From: Echinometra lucunter
Taxonomy: Eukaryota > Echinodermata > Echinoidea > Camarodonta > Echinometridae
Assembly: GCA_029962745.1 (NCBI GenBank)
Contig: CM057154.1
Span: 1,754,451-1,818,450, forward strand
Length of the DNA stretch: 64,000 nucleotides
Direction: 5' to 3'
The notes beneath the pieces were generated by a model. It made no database searches. It was not told the DNA's origin and saw nothing but the letters and a program-made list of their open reading frames with translations. Shown here piece after piece: positions 1-34,900 of the stretch. Made by a program: the position numbers and the translations under genes. Positions within the stretch are counted from its first letter, which is position 1. Each line of letters starts with the position of its first letter.

Positions 1-737
1 TCTTGACAACTTAAGAAACATTTGATGGATCAACTTGGATGACATGAATGTAATTGAACCCTTCTTTTTTTTTTCTTTTTTTTTTATACCTTAAATGTAT
101 CTAAAAACATTTCCCATATATGAAAGTGGTGTGTGATATGGTCGGGGGGAGGCAAAAATTTTGACTGCTAGGTCGAGGTTGCATCTACGTTGTACTTTAA
201 GAATGGGACCCTTAAACACGATGCATCATTGTGTCATCCAAGAATAGTTTCATAAAGCTGCTGAAACAGGAGCTACTTTCAAAGTCAGTATTGGAAAGCA
301 TTCTAAAATATCTCCTGTAAAAAGGAATCCTTTTTCTAATCACCTTATGTCAGTTAAAAACTTCAAAATTCATGGGGAACATTAATGCCAGATTTACGTT
401 TGATCTGGTCCCATATGCCCAATTCTTTGTGCATTGTAAAAACCTTTATAGGGAAAGAAAGTGAATTCATAGAAGTAAGGGAAGGTCACAGTTCATGAGT
501 TACAAAGAAAATTCGAAATATTTACATGCGAATATTAACATTAATGGAGTAGAGCTAGTTTCCATTCTTCAACTTTTTTCTGAGGTATAATCCTATTAAT
601 AGTTTTAGGGGTGAATTTGAGTGGGATATGGTTGTGGAATTCATGTAGGTTTCAATAAAGCAAGATACAAAATAAATTACATTGAGACATGTGCTCATCC
701 CGGGCATTTTGCAATATAGCCTAGAGATGTCATTTAC

Positions 738-1568
738 CTTGTGCATTCCATAGAAGAACAAGGTCTCCTTATCAGCTAGCAAGTTCCTGAGCAGCTTGAT
801 GTTATGGCATACATCCGGAATGTATGCCACTTTGTCACCAGTACATGGATGGGGGAATGTGCCGTGAACTTGGAAGGGGGGATTTAGCTTCACCCCCATC
901 CTCATCATTGTTGACTTATTGACTGATGCACCATTGCATACAACAGACGAAATCTTAATGTCATTGGAATGTAGTAATGTCATGCATTCCCTCAGCAGTG
1001 ATGTCTGGAAGTCTGTTGTAATCTGCTTCACAACGAAGTATCCTATTGTCAGTTTGATTGACTTGTTCATGCAAACTACCATGAAGCAAAGGGCTTGTGT
1101 GGCAGGCTCATTTGAAGCAACAGGTTTCGTTTCGGCATTTCCTGTATCAGGATATCCAATATGCTTGTCCTTGCTCTTATTGTAGTCAATTTGGCTTCTG
1201 ATGCTCATCGCATCGAAAGTCAGTGTCCAGTACAGCGGGGTTTGATGATTATCTTGAATTAATTTAAGCGTTCTAATTGCCTGCATTGTGAATCCAGGAT
1301 CACCAGCAATTTTGGCCATCATCTTGTGGATAGTCACCACAGAGGGCAGTGAAAAAATTGATCGGAGATAGTGATAACAGCTGGAGGAAACATAGTGTAT
1401 TGAGCAAGCCAACAGCATCAGTTCCTTTGTAAACCTACGTCCTTTAGTTTTAAAGGCATTGCATCCCTCGTTCTCAAGAATTACTCTAGCATCTCCATCA
1501 AGTGTGTCAAATGTTTCTTTAATTTCCTCGTCATGCATTCCACCAGCTTTCAATGATTCCTTCAGTTC
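738..1568 (-). pseudogene. P-element/THAP9-type transposase, internal exon (probably inactive)
   Basis: The minus-strand reading frame is open through this block. It resembles P-element/THAP9 transposases: a helix-turn-helix-like segment (FTKELMLLACSIHY...YLRSIFSLP), then the RNase H-like core with 'LTFDAMSIR' (first catalytic Asp, about residue 114 counted from the internal Met at 1553), 'VCNGAS.N' (about 206-212) and 'PDVCHNIKLLRN' (about 246-257). The second catalytic position, normally Asp in 'DGAS.N', reads Asn. A 3' splice site (caatag|gaactg) starts the block at 1568 and a GTAAAT donor ends it at 738; the frame also runs on without a stop to 555. I see no THAP zinc finger upstream in the window and no terminal inverted repeats. 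Likely a truncated, immobile copy; domestication is possible but unsupported. Confidence 0.75.
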
Positions 1569-1899
1569 CTATTGTTTCAAAGATAAAGTTTACAAAAGCA
1601 AATCATAGATTTTCGAGTATGGTCTTACATGACGAGATTTTAAGATATTCATAGTATTTAGAAAGAGTGAAATTTGTAATTAGGAAAAAGCTGTCTTTCG
1701 AAAAATGTATTGATGTTAGAAATCCAACCTATAATGAAACACCATTCTCAGTAAATCACAGTTTGGCAAAAATTTATGGCAAACCACATTTAAGTGGTGA
1801 TATGCCCATCACTCCATTCATCATCATCACTTCTTCTTCAAAAAATGCCTTCATCTTTCTAGTTTGACATTCAAAGGCTTAATCAACGAATGCTAACAG

Positions 1900-2480
1900 G
1901 TCGGCTAACAAACCCTAGGTCTAGATTGACCCATGTGGGTAACAAACCCCAGGGCTAGCCAGGGCTGTCACTCTCCACCCCACCCCAAATGTATAAACCC
2001 AACCTGGCACCCTAAGGGGTAAAAATTACAACTTGCCCACAAAAAGGAACCTAATTAGGGTTAGGGTTAAACCCTAGCCCTAACCTTAGCCTGGGGCTAA
2101 CCTAAGCTTTGGGCTAACCTTAGCCTAGGGCTAACCTTAGCCTTGGGCTAACCTTAGCCTAGGGCTAACCTTAGCCTAGGGCTAACCTTAGCCTTGGGTC
2201 AACCTTAGCCTAGGGCTATTTCTTAGAATTAAGTGAATCATAGGATTACCTAATTCTAACCCTAACCCCTAACCCTAGGGTTAAACCCTAAGCCTTAACC
2301 CTAGGGTTTAACCCTAACCCTAACCATTAACCCTAGGGCTTAACCCTAACCCCTAACCCTAACCCCCAATCCTAGGGCTTAACCCTAACCCTAACCCTAG
2401 GGTTAACCCTAAGCCTTAACCCTAGGGTTTAATCCTAACCCTAACCTTAGGGTTTTACCCTAACCCCTAACCCTTTTTGA
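1900..2480. repeat. Degenerate telomere-like TTAGGG/CCCTAA repeat block
   Basis: The stretch is dominated by variants of CCCTAA ('aaccctaaccct', 'cctagggctaacctt', 'aaccctagggtt') with frequent T/G/C changes and strand switches at 'ccctaggg'. It reads as an interstitial, decayed telomere-type or satellite array rather than a chromosome end, because unique sequence continues on both sides. Confidence 0.7.
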
Positions 2481-2482
2481 GA

Positions 2483-3062
2483 CCAAATTTGTGACGCCCG
2501 GGCATGCGGTTCTGAAGTTCCGCATAAAACATGCACGTTGAACCAAATATTGCTCAAAACGTGATTTCATGTGCAAATCCAGTACAAATTGTGTTTCAAG
2601 CTAAAATCTATAAATGTATGATTATTTTTGCTTTTACATATTGGTATCTATTAATTCTATGTTATTTATAATTGCCGAAGTGTCGCTGACAAATTCCATT
2701 TTAAAAAACAAATAAAAATAAAAAGGTCGAAAAAAAACCAAAGAAATACACAAGAAATTTCAAAAACAATAAAATACATGAGGAATTAATATTAGTATCA
2801 GAATTTTTAAAAAATACATTTACTAAGAACACTACAAAGAATATCTCGACCAAAAATTATATTTGGAGCTTCATATAATGGTTTGGAGCAAAAAGTCTGA
2901 TTTTATACATAAATCACACATAAATTAGTATAATTAATGAAATAACAGCATTTTCAAAAAAATTAAGAATACAATTTGGTGCAGTATGTCACGGGTGACC
3001 TGCGTGCCGATTTTTGTCGCGATCGTGCGGTCGGTGGCCGAGATTATGGGGGGCCTCCCAGG
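2483..3062. other. AT-rich intergenic spacer, no gene seen
   Basis: No homologous reading frame or transposon terminus is visible. It ends at a 24-nt C homopolymer (3063-3086). The short minus ORF across that tract is only a translation of poly-C and flank. Confidence 0.5.
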
Positions 3063-3600
3063 CCCCCCCCCCCCCCCCCCCCCCCCAAGAGGTACTCAAA
3101 ATAGCCCAGCACAGTAAGAGTTGAGAACAATACAACATCAGCCAAATATATATTTCAAAACTTGTTATTCTATGTCTGAGAATTACCTTACAATGAATTT
3201 TAAAATACATGTATGTTGCTTTATGCTGGTTACTCAATGCATGACCAGAAGATTGAAAATATCGCTGTTTTAGAGCTTCTGGTTAAGGGGTTCACAAGCC
3301 ATGATCAAAATCTTTTGCCAAAATTTCTAGCGCGAACTCACACATGACTGCACCCACCCTCACTCTCCCATCCTGTTTTTAATAGATTTTCAAATAGAAA
3401 TTTTACTACAATCATCATTTTTAATCTATTTATCAAAAATGCCACAAACTGATTGAATACAACTACATGTATAACTATTTCTTCTTTGAAAAGTTTGGGG
3501 TATATTTGCACATGCCACCCCCTCCCCCTCCAAAAAGTTTGGGGGGAGGGGTTGAATATATACATAATATATACATATCTCTCTCCTCTCCCACCCTTCC

Positions 3601-3665
3601 CCCTCCTGTCTCTCTCTCTCTCTCTCTCTTCCCTCTTCTCACTTCCCATTCTCTCTTTCTCTTTA
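3601..3665. repeat. CT-rich microsatellite
   Basis: (CT)n with CCT/CTT interruptions. The overlapping ORFs on both strands are low-complexity artefacts. Confidence 0.8.
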
Positions 3666-4070
3666 AACTTAAAATTACAAAGAAACTGGAACAAATGACT
3701 TACAAAAATTTTAATTTTATTGTCGGGTCACTTCCAAGACAATGTAGGCCATTTGCTACACATATAATAGTCATTTAATACTTTGCTCTTTGTTGAATTT
3801 CTGGTGACAAACTATTACATTCACCTGTCACAAGCAATAGTAGCTGAATAGTCAAAATGCAGAGTGCATATATTCAGCGTTGCTAGGTCTGTCAAGCCAA
3901 AATAACTGCCAAACCGAGTAATGCTTAATGTATGCAATGAGCATTCTGACTATTCATGTATAATACACCGTAACAGGTGAATGCAATAACTCATCAAACT
4001 CAGCAAACATCTATAACTTTGAATACATATTTTGAAAATGACCTATTGAAACTGAACTGAAGACTAAGTG

Positions 4071-4250
4071 TACAGTGAAAACTCGGTATAAACTGATCAG
4101 ATATAACGATATTCCTGATATAACAAGGTAATATTTCGGTCGCAGCTCTTTATATTCTATTGTTTTTTAACCCTGATATAACAAGATTCCTGCTATAACA
4201 AGGTAATTTTGGTGGTCCCAAGAACCTCGTTATACTGAGTTTCCACTGTA
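4071..4250. mobile_element. pogo/Tigger-type MITE with TA target duplication
   Basis: The ends are inverted: TA-cagtgaaaactcggtataa on the left and the complement of cagtggaaactcagtataac on the right, each flanked by TA. The core repeats 'ctgatataacaag'. The TIR style (CAGTG..AACTC.GTATAA) and TA duplication fit the Tc1/mariner-pogo group; 180 bp is far too short to code. Confidence 0.7.
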
Positions 4251-4441
4251 CTATAGCAGAATTGGCTCCAAAATTTTCTCCATAAAATTCTGCTGGCTGC
4301 TGGTACATTCTTGTATATTTCAATACTGTTAAAGGATATCCTTTAGCATGAGATAGCCCCATCTTACTTGACTGAATTGTTAACTTTATATCGGCTCACT
4401 TGTACTCTAAGATCAAGCACAAGGAGTTTGTTTGTTTGCTG

Positions 4442-4740
4442 ATCCTCCAAAACATATGGTGAGCGCTCTTTTGCACACGCTTCTTCCGTCCTATGGAATA
4501 CACCTCCAAACTCCATGAGAAATCTTCAGGATTTAGATAAGTTTAAGGCTTCTCTAAAAAAGTATTTGTTCAACATGTAATTTTTTTTTTTCACATGAAC
4601 TCAGTGCCAAACACTTTCCATTTACTTTCTAATTTCATTACTTAATTTGTATTTCTTTTGTTTCATATAAGTGCATAGGGACATGCTAAGCTATATTGTT
4701 ATGCGCTATAAAAGAACTGAACGTTATTATTATTACTATT
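4442..4740 (+). mobile_element. 3' end of a non-LTR retrotransposon (RT tail and microsatellite tail)
   Basis: One plus frame gives 'TYGERSFAHASSVLWNTPP' followed by 'DLDKFKASLKKYLF' and a stop at 4578-4580. This is the conserved C-terminal tail of LINE (CR1/L2/Jockey-like) reverse transcriptases, 'YG.R.F...A..LWN.LP......S...FK..LK.YLF'. The 3' end runs through 'gcgctataaaagaactgaacg' into a short ATT repeat, typical of 3'-microsatellite-ended LINEs. The rest is 5'-truncated. Confidence 0.7.
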
Positions 4741-5055
4741 ATCCGAGCATCCAGTGTAATGGTGTCTACTGTTTCACATTTCACAAGATGATATTCTGTC
4801 ATGAGATTAAGCCAGACACTTCAAGGATAAGCCAATTAGCTCAAGTCACAAATCACCAAACATATCAACAAAAACATGGCTTTTTCTCTCCATCTGGGGT
4901 AATTCTTCACGACAGCGGACCATGCAACTTCAATGGCTGCACTGAAGGCTATGGAGTCCCAGATAATTTGTCAGATCGGGAGTCTACGACAGCTTTTCTG
5001 TTCTGCACGTTCCTTAAAAAATGCCCAACATAGAAACACATGTGTTGGACTGTCG

Positions 5056-27767
<22,712 letters not shown>

Positions 27768-28280
27768 CTGTGTGGAATCAAAGTGAGTTTTCTGATAAAC
27801 ATTTAATAAAAGGATTACTTCAGAGTGCTAAGAATTATTATCAACCTAATGTAAATTCTGGTAGGTTACTTGGATTTGTGCTCAAAACCAGGGTAAGGGT
27901 ATATCAAATATGAGCATGAGTGAGAGCATTTAAGAAAATTTCCATGCAAAGATACTTTTGGGAAAGTTGGTACACCTGATGTGATAGACAAGAATGTTTG
28001 GACAGTTTTGAAGGTATCCAGGTTAGGTGATAATGCCCACTGCCCAAACATATGGTGCATATCATTTGTTTTAAAAATGGGACAAGGGAAATAAAAGGGG
28101 ATCCTTGTCTTTTGATAAATCACCCTCGTTCCACATTCCGTAGGTCTAGAATCCTATAGACACATTTCCTTCTAGAAGATAATTTGGCCAGTCCTTAGAA
28201 ATGCTGGTGACTAGTCATAAAAACTTTCTCATGATACCTATCACGGAAAACAAAAATGCCAATACACATATCCATGTATC

Positions 28281-28780
28281 NNNNNNNNNNNNNNNNNNNN
28301 NNNNNNNNNNNNNNNNNNNNNNNNNNNNNNNNNNNNNNNNNNNNNNNNNNNNNNNNNNNNNNNNNNNNNNNNNNNNNNNNNNNNNNNNNNNNNNNNNNNN
28401 NNNNNNNNNNNNNNNNNNNNNNNNNNNNNNNNNNNNNNNNNNNNNNNNNNNNNNNNNNNNNNNNNNNNNNNNNNNNNNNNNNNNNNNNNNNNNNNNNNNN
28501 NNNNNNNNNNNNNNNNNNNNNNNNNNNNNNNNNNNNNNNNNNNNNNNNNNNNNNNNNNNNNNNNNNNNNNNNNNNNNNNNNNNNNNNNNNNNNNNNNNNN
28601 NNNNNNNNNNNNNNNNNNNNNNNNNNNNNNNNNNNNNNNNNNNNNNNNNNNNNNNNNNNNNNNNNNNNNNNNNNNNNNNNNNNNNNNNNNNNNNNNNNNN
28701 NNNNNNNNNNNNNNNNNNNNNNNNNNNNNNNNNNNNNNNNNNNNNNNNNNNNNNNNNNNNNNNNNNNNNNNNNNNNNNNN
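28281..28780. other. Assembly gap (500 N)
   Basis: Exactly 500 N, a conventional placeholder length. It lies between the 5'-most visible exons of DDX55 and PPIL2, so it should contain both promoters, about 85 missing DDX55 residues and about 190 missing PPIL2 residues. Translations across it are meaningless. Confidence 0.99.
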
Positions 28781-28888
28781 GAGGGATTGAAGGGATGGAG
28801 ATATACTTGTTACCACCTTGGGTTTAGTACCCATCTTACTTCAAATTTGATAACTGCTTGTGATCGTATCGTTATTTTACCTTTACAG

Positions 28889-28989
28889 CTGAGATGAAAG
28901 CCAGGAAAGACCCAAAGTACACACTCAACAAGACCAATGTGGAGACAGAAGATATCTTAGGAACACTCTACAAAGAATATCAACCAACA
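28889..28989 (+). CDS. PPIL2: PPIL2 exon, linker (first exon present)
   Basis: [20 protein letters not shown] then [13 protein letters not shown], corresponding to the family's segment between U-box and cyclophilin. Acceptor ctttacag, donor GTAATA. Confidence 0.93.
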
Positions 28990-31900
28990 GTAATACATAC
29001 TTTCATATTATTTATTTTCCACCATTTGAAGTAGCAGTAGTAATGGTAGTAGTAGTATTTTTATCATCATCATCATCATTATTATTATAACTGTTATTAT
29101 CATTATTATTATCATCATCATCATTATTATTATTATTACGGTTATTATCATTATTATCATTGTTATGTTTATTATTATTATCATTATTGATAATTATTAT
29201 TTATACTGCACTTTTCCCAAAAGGCCCAAAGCACTTACAGTAAAAGACAATTACATTACGTCACCCCCCCCCCCCCAAAGCAATCCTACAAATACAAACT
29301 GCAAAAAAGATGTGTTTTCAAGGCCTTTCTGAAGGTAGTAATTGATGAAGACCCTTTAATTTTCAAGAGTGGCTGAGATGGGTGGTCCCTAGAAAACTGC
29401 AATATTAATCAAGTTTAAACTACACTCCTGTTACCTTCCTTACCCGTAAATCTCCTGCTAATGATGAATCATTTTAGTTATTTGATTGTAAAACAGAATT
29501 TGATCTTAATCTCTTTATATCCATAGGAAGAGAAAGAAGAAAAGAAAAAGAAAGCAGATAAACTCAATGCGGTGAGTATGTTGTTCTGTAGGGCCTGAAA
29601 TTTCAGGTATTTTATAAAGTTGGGTACCCTTCCAAATTTCGGGCGGGAGCCCAGTTGATATAAAGAGGGAAGATAAGAGCATTAATCATCACCTGAATTG
29701 GAAGGAAACAACTTCATATGATATATTTCATTATTAGCAAAGGTATTCATATTTCCTTGAAATTATTTAGCTGCTATCAATTTGAAAATTTATGCATATT
29801 TATAGGGATATTTGGATCATGCTTTTTCTGTTTCATTTGGAAACGGGTATCTATTTTTTCTACCCGTTTCCAGTGGCTCTCGGGCGGGCCCCAGTTACCC
29901 GGGTTTTAGTCACAGCCCTATTATTCTGTGTGGAACATGTCAATTAAGTCCATTTTAGCCCGTTGAATACAATTTTATTTCATTATAACACACATTTTCC
30001 ATAGTCTGCAGCCCAAGCTATTTTGGGATAAGTTTCCAAAGGGTTAATGAAATCCTTTGCTTTGTACACTACTTTATATCCAATGTTTCTTAGGGGATCA
30101 TAGTGAGTTTTCCTGCACACAGTAAACTTGATCTGTTTTATTGTGTGCAGGGGTACCCACTTTAAACATACAGCTTTAGAATTTTGGGTTTCAATCACTT
30201 ACATGAATGCAAGGTTAAATTAGATAACCTTGCACCCATGTAGGCCTATACAGGGGAAATTGCTGACAGTGTGAAAGTAGTCTTCCCTGACTCATGTGAT
30301 ACAGAGAAGCAAGAGCGGTGATCACAAAAACCAAAATCTGAGAATTTCACATGATCAAGATAATTAAGATCCAATTGAAAGAATGGGATGGGAATAGGAT
30401 ATTTTATCATCATAGTATGCAAAAATATTTTCTTTTTTGTTTTTTCAAGAATTTGTTGATTATTGTAATTTGTAGTGATTTCCATCCTCAACTATAGAGG
30501 TTGGCAGCCACATAAATTTGCTCAGCTCACTATACCAATGCTCCCCTGTGTGGGTTTCAGTAGGGTATTCCATAAGGCATACCGGAGCAGATATATCATC
30601 TCTGCTGAGTTACTGACATGACAAATTTTCTTGTACATACCATCAACACTATCCATAGTCTGATGGTTACTTTACTCTCCTCACATTGGGTAATAGTCTC
30701 TCTGACTGATGTAAGCTCTGATGACATTCCCTGTCTTCTTCTTGATTCCATTTTAGGCACACTACAGTACGGGTATGGTAGCAGCTGGGTTCACCTCAAC
30801 AGTTATGGCTCCACAAACAGTTCATGAAGCAGGTGAATAGATATATTCTGATACTAGTCTACAGAGCAAAGACCTTACATGAAACGAATTTAATTAGATT
30901 CATTCTGATACTAGTCTATAGCAGACAGGCCTTACATGAAGCAAGTTTAAGTAGATTCATTCTGATACTAGTCTATAGCAGACAGACCTTACATGAAGTA
31001 AGTTTAATTAGATTCATTCTGATACGAGTCTATGGCAGACAGACCTTACATGAGGCAAGTTTAAGTACATGTAGATTCATTCTGATAATAGTCTGTAACA
31101 GGCAGACCTTACATGAGGCAAGTTTAAGTATATGTAGATTCATTCTGATAATAGTCTGTAACAGGCAGACCTTACATGAGGCAAGTTTAAGTAGATCTAT
31201 TAGATAATGTTGCTCACAGACTTTGTATGAAGTATGTGAATTGATCTATACAATCAGTAGTGGGATATTAATCTTTGGCTTACAGACCATCCCTAAAAAT
31301 GCAGACTTCACAAATACAATTATTCTAGTTTCTAGTTCAGTAGGTAAATAAGTAAGTGTGCATATGTAAAAAAATCTATTATTTGTTGATTGTATGATGA
31401 AATTTTGAAGTAATGCCCTGATATCATGAGCAAGTTAAGTTATATAACTTAACTGGGGCGACAAAACCTCGCATCTCAAAAATGTTGAATGTTCAAGAGA
31501 TTGAAAAAACATGACGGCCAAAGCACTGTAACCAATGGGATCTCCTTTCCTTTCCTTTGACTTGCTCTGGGGGCTTCATTTTTGGGGTAAGAGAGCTAGA
31601 ATTTGGACAGGACATCACTTGACTGATTGTCTAGAGATTAATACAAAAAAGTGATTTTCACCAAAATTTGAGATACAAGGTTTTGTCACCTAAGCGATGA
31701 TGAGTAGTGGTCTGGTCGATAGGAATTTTTACTTTCGACATGTCGGTAAAAAAAAATCTCGATATCGACATAAGTACGGTTTATTTTTTTCACTGGCTGA
31801 AATCGCGGTATACAACTGTGCCCGACTGTCTGGGCACACTGGGGTTGCCGTAGCGGCCTGCCCTGTACCGTAGCAGACTGTGACAGCTGCCTGGACACCT

Positions 31901-34900
31901 GCCACAATCACACCTTATCTAGTGATGAAATCTTGCCCCACATGTCCGTATTATTTTAATGTACCCATTCATACATTGACCTCAAAGAGTAAAAATATCT
32001 GGACAAATTTCCCTCCTGCGTAAGTGTAACTATTTGTTTCGTGTCGTCCATGCAAATGAGTCCGACAATATCTCTCTCCTCGATCGAGCGTGTGTGATAT
32101 ACATAGCGCACTAAGCGCAGGTTGTTTGTGATTGCTGTATGTCCGTTTTGTACGTAGGCGAATGAATACTAGTAGACTAATACAAACTATAATAGACGAA
32201 CGCATTTGACAGAACCTAATGCCTAGCGATCGCCCTGGTTACGATATCTGTTTTACAAAGGGCAAAATGATCTAAGATCATTGTGTACATTTTCAAACGT
32301 CCATTCCATGATGGAAATCTGCAGAGAGCTATAGCTAGCATGCGCTAGCTATAGACAAGTCCGTCACGTTACCGTTAGTTGTAAATACTACATTGTAAAT
32401 AAGTGTCACCGTCACCATCTGTCTGTTTCGAATGATCGACGTTAATCATGAATTAAACAGACCTCTTGTAGGTTTTTTTTTCTGTCGACATAAAAAGAAT
32501 CCATGTCAACATGTCAGCATATTTTGTTTGTCGACATTAATGTCGACAAACCTCATGTCGACCAGACCACTAATGATGAGTGTTTTCATGTTGGAATGTA
32601 TATATAGTGACTTGTACCTTCTCTCTCTTCAGTCAACATTGAGTATGAATGAACTAAAGTGATTTTGCGTATATGTACCTTTGTCTACATGTAGCTGTGA
32701 TCGATGAGGATATCATAAGATATGAGCGTGTAAAGAAGAAAGGATATGTTCGGATGAATACCAACAAAGGAACACTCAACATTGAACTCAGATGTGATTT
32801 GGTAAGTCTTTAACCCTCATCACAAGATTACGAAAACTAGCTTTAGTTGTTAAACAGTAGTAGTGACAACATGAAATAAAATCAAATTCGTGTGCTATCT
32901 TATTTATAAAGTATGATTTTTCTAGTTGGTAATTTACCCTGAAAGGACATGATTTGCCATGTGAAATACAATGCTGCATGTACTGGTACATGTATGTAGA
33001 AGAAAATAGAGTAGAGCTTAGTAGTTGAAGCAGTGGTGACTACTAAAAATAAAACCAAGTTAGTATGCAAATTAACTTATTTATAAAGTATGAAATTTCT
33101 CATTGGTAAATGATTTCCTTAAAAAGGACATAATGAGTAGTTTGCCTTATAAACTTGTCCTATAATGCTGCATGTATGTAGAAGAAAATAGAGTTTAAGA
33201 ACTGCCCTCCAAATACAGCTCTTCCATTTGAGATTTCTGTCATCATATGTATGTTTGTATTGTATTGTTCTTATTGAACTACATTGATATGTGCATCAAC
33301 ATTTTGTTCTTCTTCCATATAAACATACATGTAAAGATGAATATAGTTATGAATGTAATTCGACATTATATAAACACAAAGTGGAGAAAGCTAAGTAAAC
33401 AAAAGGACATTAAACATAAGTAAAACACCTGTTTGCTTCTGTAAAGGCTCCATCATTTACTATTTAATGCCTTTGATTCATTGCAAATGTACTTCCACCT
33501 TTCCTTCTTGTATCCTAGATAGAGAGAGAATGTATGAACCTCATAGTAAACACACTGTAAGGTATTTCACTTGATTTTCCTATCTCAGAATCAATGTCTA
33601 AACAAACTGCATAATACGAATGCTCAAAAGTTACTACTGATATTATTTTGGTGTTAAAATCAGTACAGTGTACATAATGCTTTTCTGAATTGAGGTAGGA
33701 GAAACAATTTTCAACAGTAATTAATCAGATTTAATTAACTGAAGGAACTGATTTCCTCAGTTTTAATCAAGTGCAATATGATTTAACCTTTATTGATACA
33801 GGTACCTAAGACATGTGAAAACTTCATTAAATTGTGTGCAAAAGGCTACTACGATGGAACAAAGTTTCACCGGTCCATCAAGAACTTTATGGTAAGCTTG
33901 CGTTGTCTAAGCTTATCTGATAATTTTTTTCTCTCTCTCTCCTTTTTTTTTTTTTGGGGGGGGGGGGTAACTCTTTCTTGAGATGGCCTGTCAGACCCAC
34001 TGTTACCGTATCATTTATGCCACCTGTAATAGTCATTAGGAAACTTGGAAGAGTTGGATTAGGACTTATAATGTCTGCATCCTTTTCAGTATGGCATGAA
34101 ATATTCTCCATAGTCATAACTTCGCAGTAGAAGAATCTGATACACTCATTTCCAAGAAAGAATACATCTCTGGTTGATAAATCAAAGCAACACTATTCTA
34201 ACTGCAAATTCTGACAAAGAATTTAATTGATGAAGAATGTCTAAGAATGGTTATTTTTTCTTTTATCTTTTTGAAAAACTGTGAAGCCTTATACTATACT
34301 GCCATACATTCTACCACCATGGAAACCTTCAAAGGATATCTAAGAATCTGGTAGTTTTTCAAAAAAGATAAAAGGAATAAAAGCCATTCTTAGACATTCT
34401 TCATCAATTAAATTCTTTGTCAGAATTTGCAGTTAGAATAGTGTTGCATTGATTCATCAGCCAGAGATGATTTATTATATTATATTTTGTGAGAAATAGG
34501 TTATTATTAGTTATGTCGACTTAGGGTTAGGGTTATCTGAGAATTGCACCGAGACGTAGTTTCAAATTGGCAACATTAAATGCAGCGACAATGCTTTCTT
34601 GTCAATGATTATGGTTTTATGTTAGTATTTTTCAAATTTTCAATTTGTTTTATTTTGAATTTTGATTTTGTCTTTGTACAGAAATTGATGTAAATCCTTT
34701 CGGATGAACATGATTTGTTTTTAAAGAATAAAATAACTGATAAATATTGAATATTGAATTTGTGCTGCAAGGCAGTACCGTTTATCTCGTCATCAAACAA
34801 AATAGAGAAGCAAATGTTTTTAAGTGAATGCTTCTGCCTCTCAAAAATCAATGTGTGATATTTACAATAAGGATGTGAAAAGTTATTGAACTTCTTAGGC

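Noticed and set aside
3338..3778. ORFs of 81-118 codons on both strands
   Set aside because: They translate a CT-rich microsatellite and flanks; Arg/Glu or Ser/Leu strings only.
28201..28897. Three ORFs of about 200 codons
   Set aside because: They are runs of X across the assembly gap.
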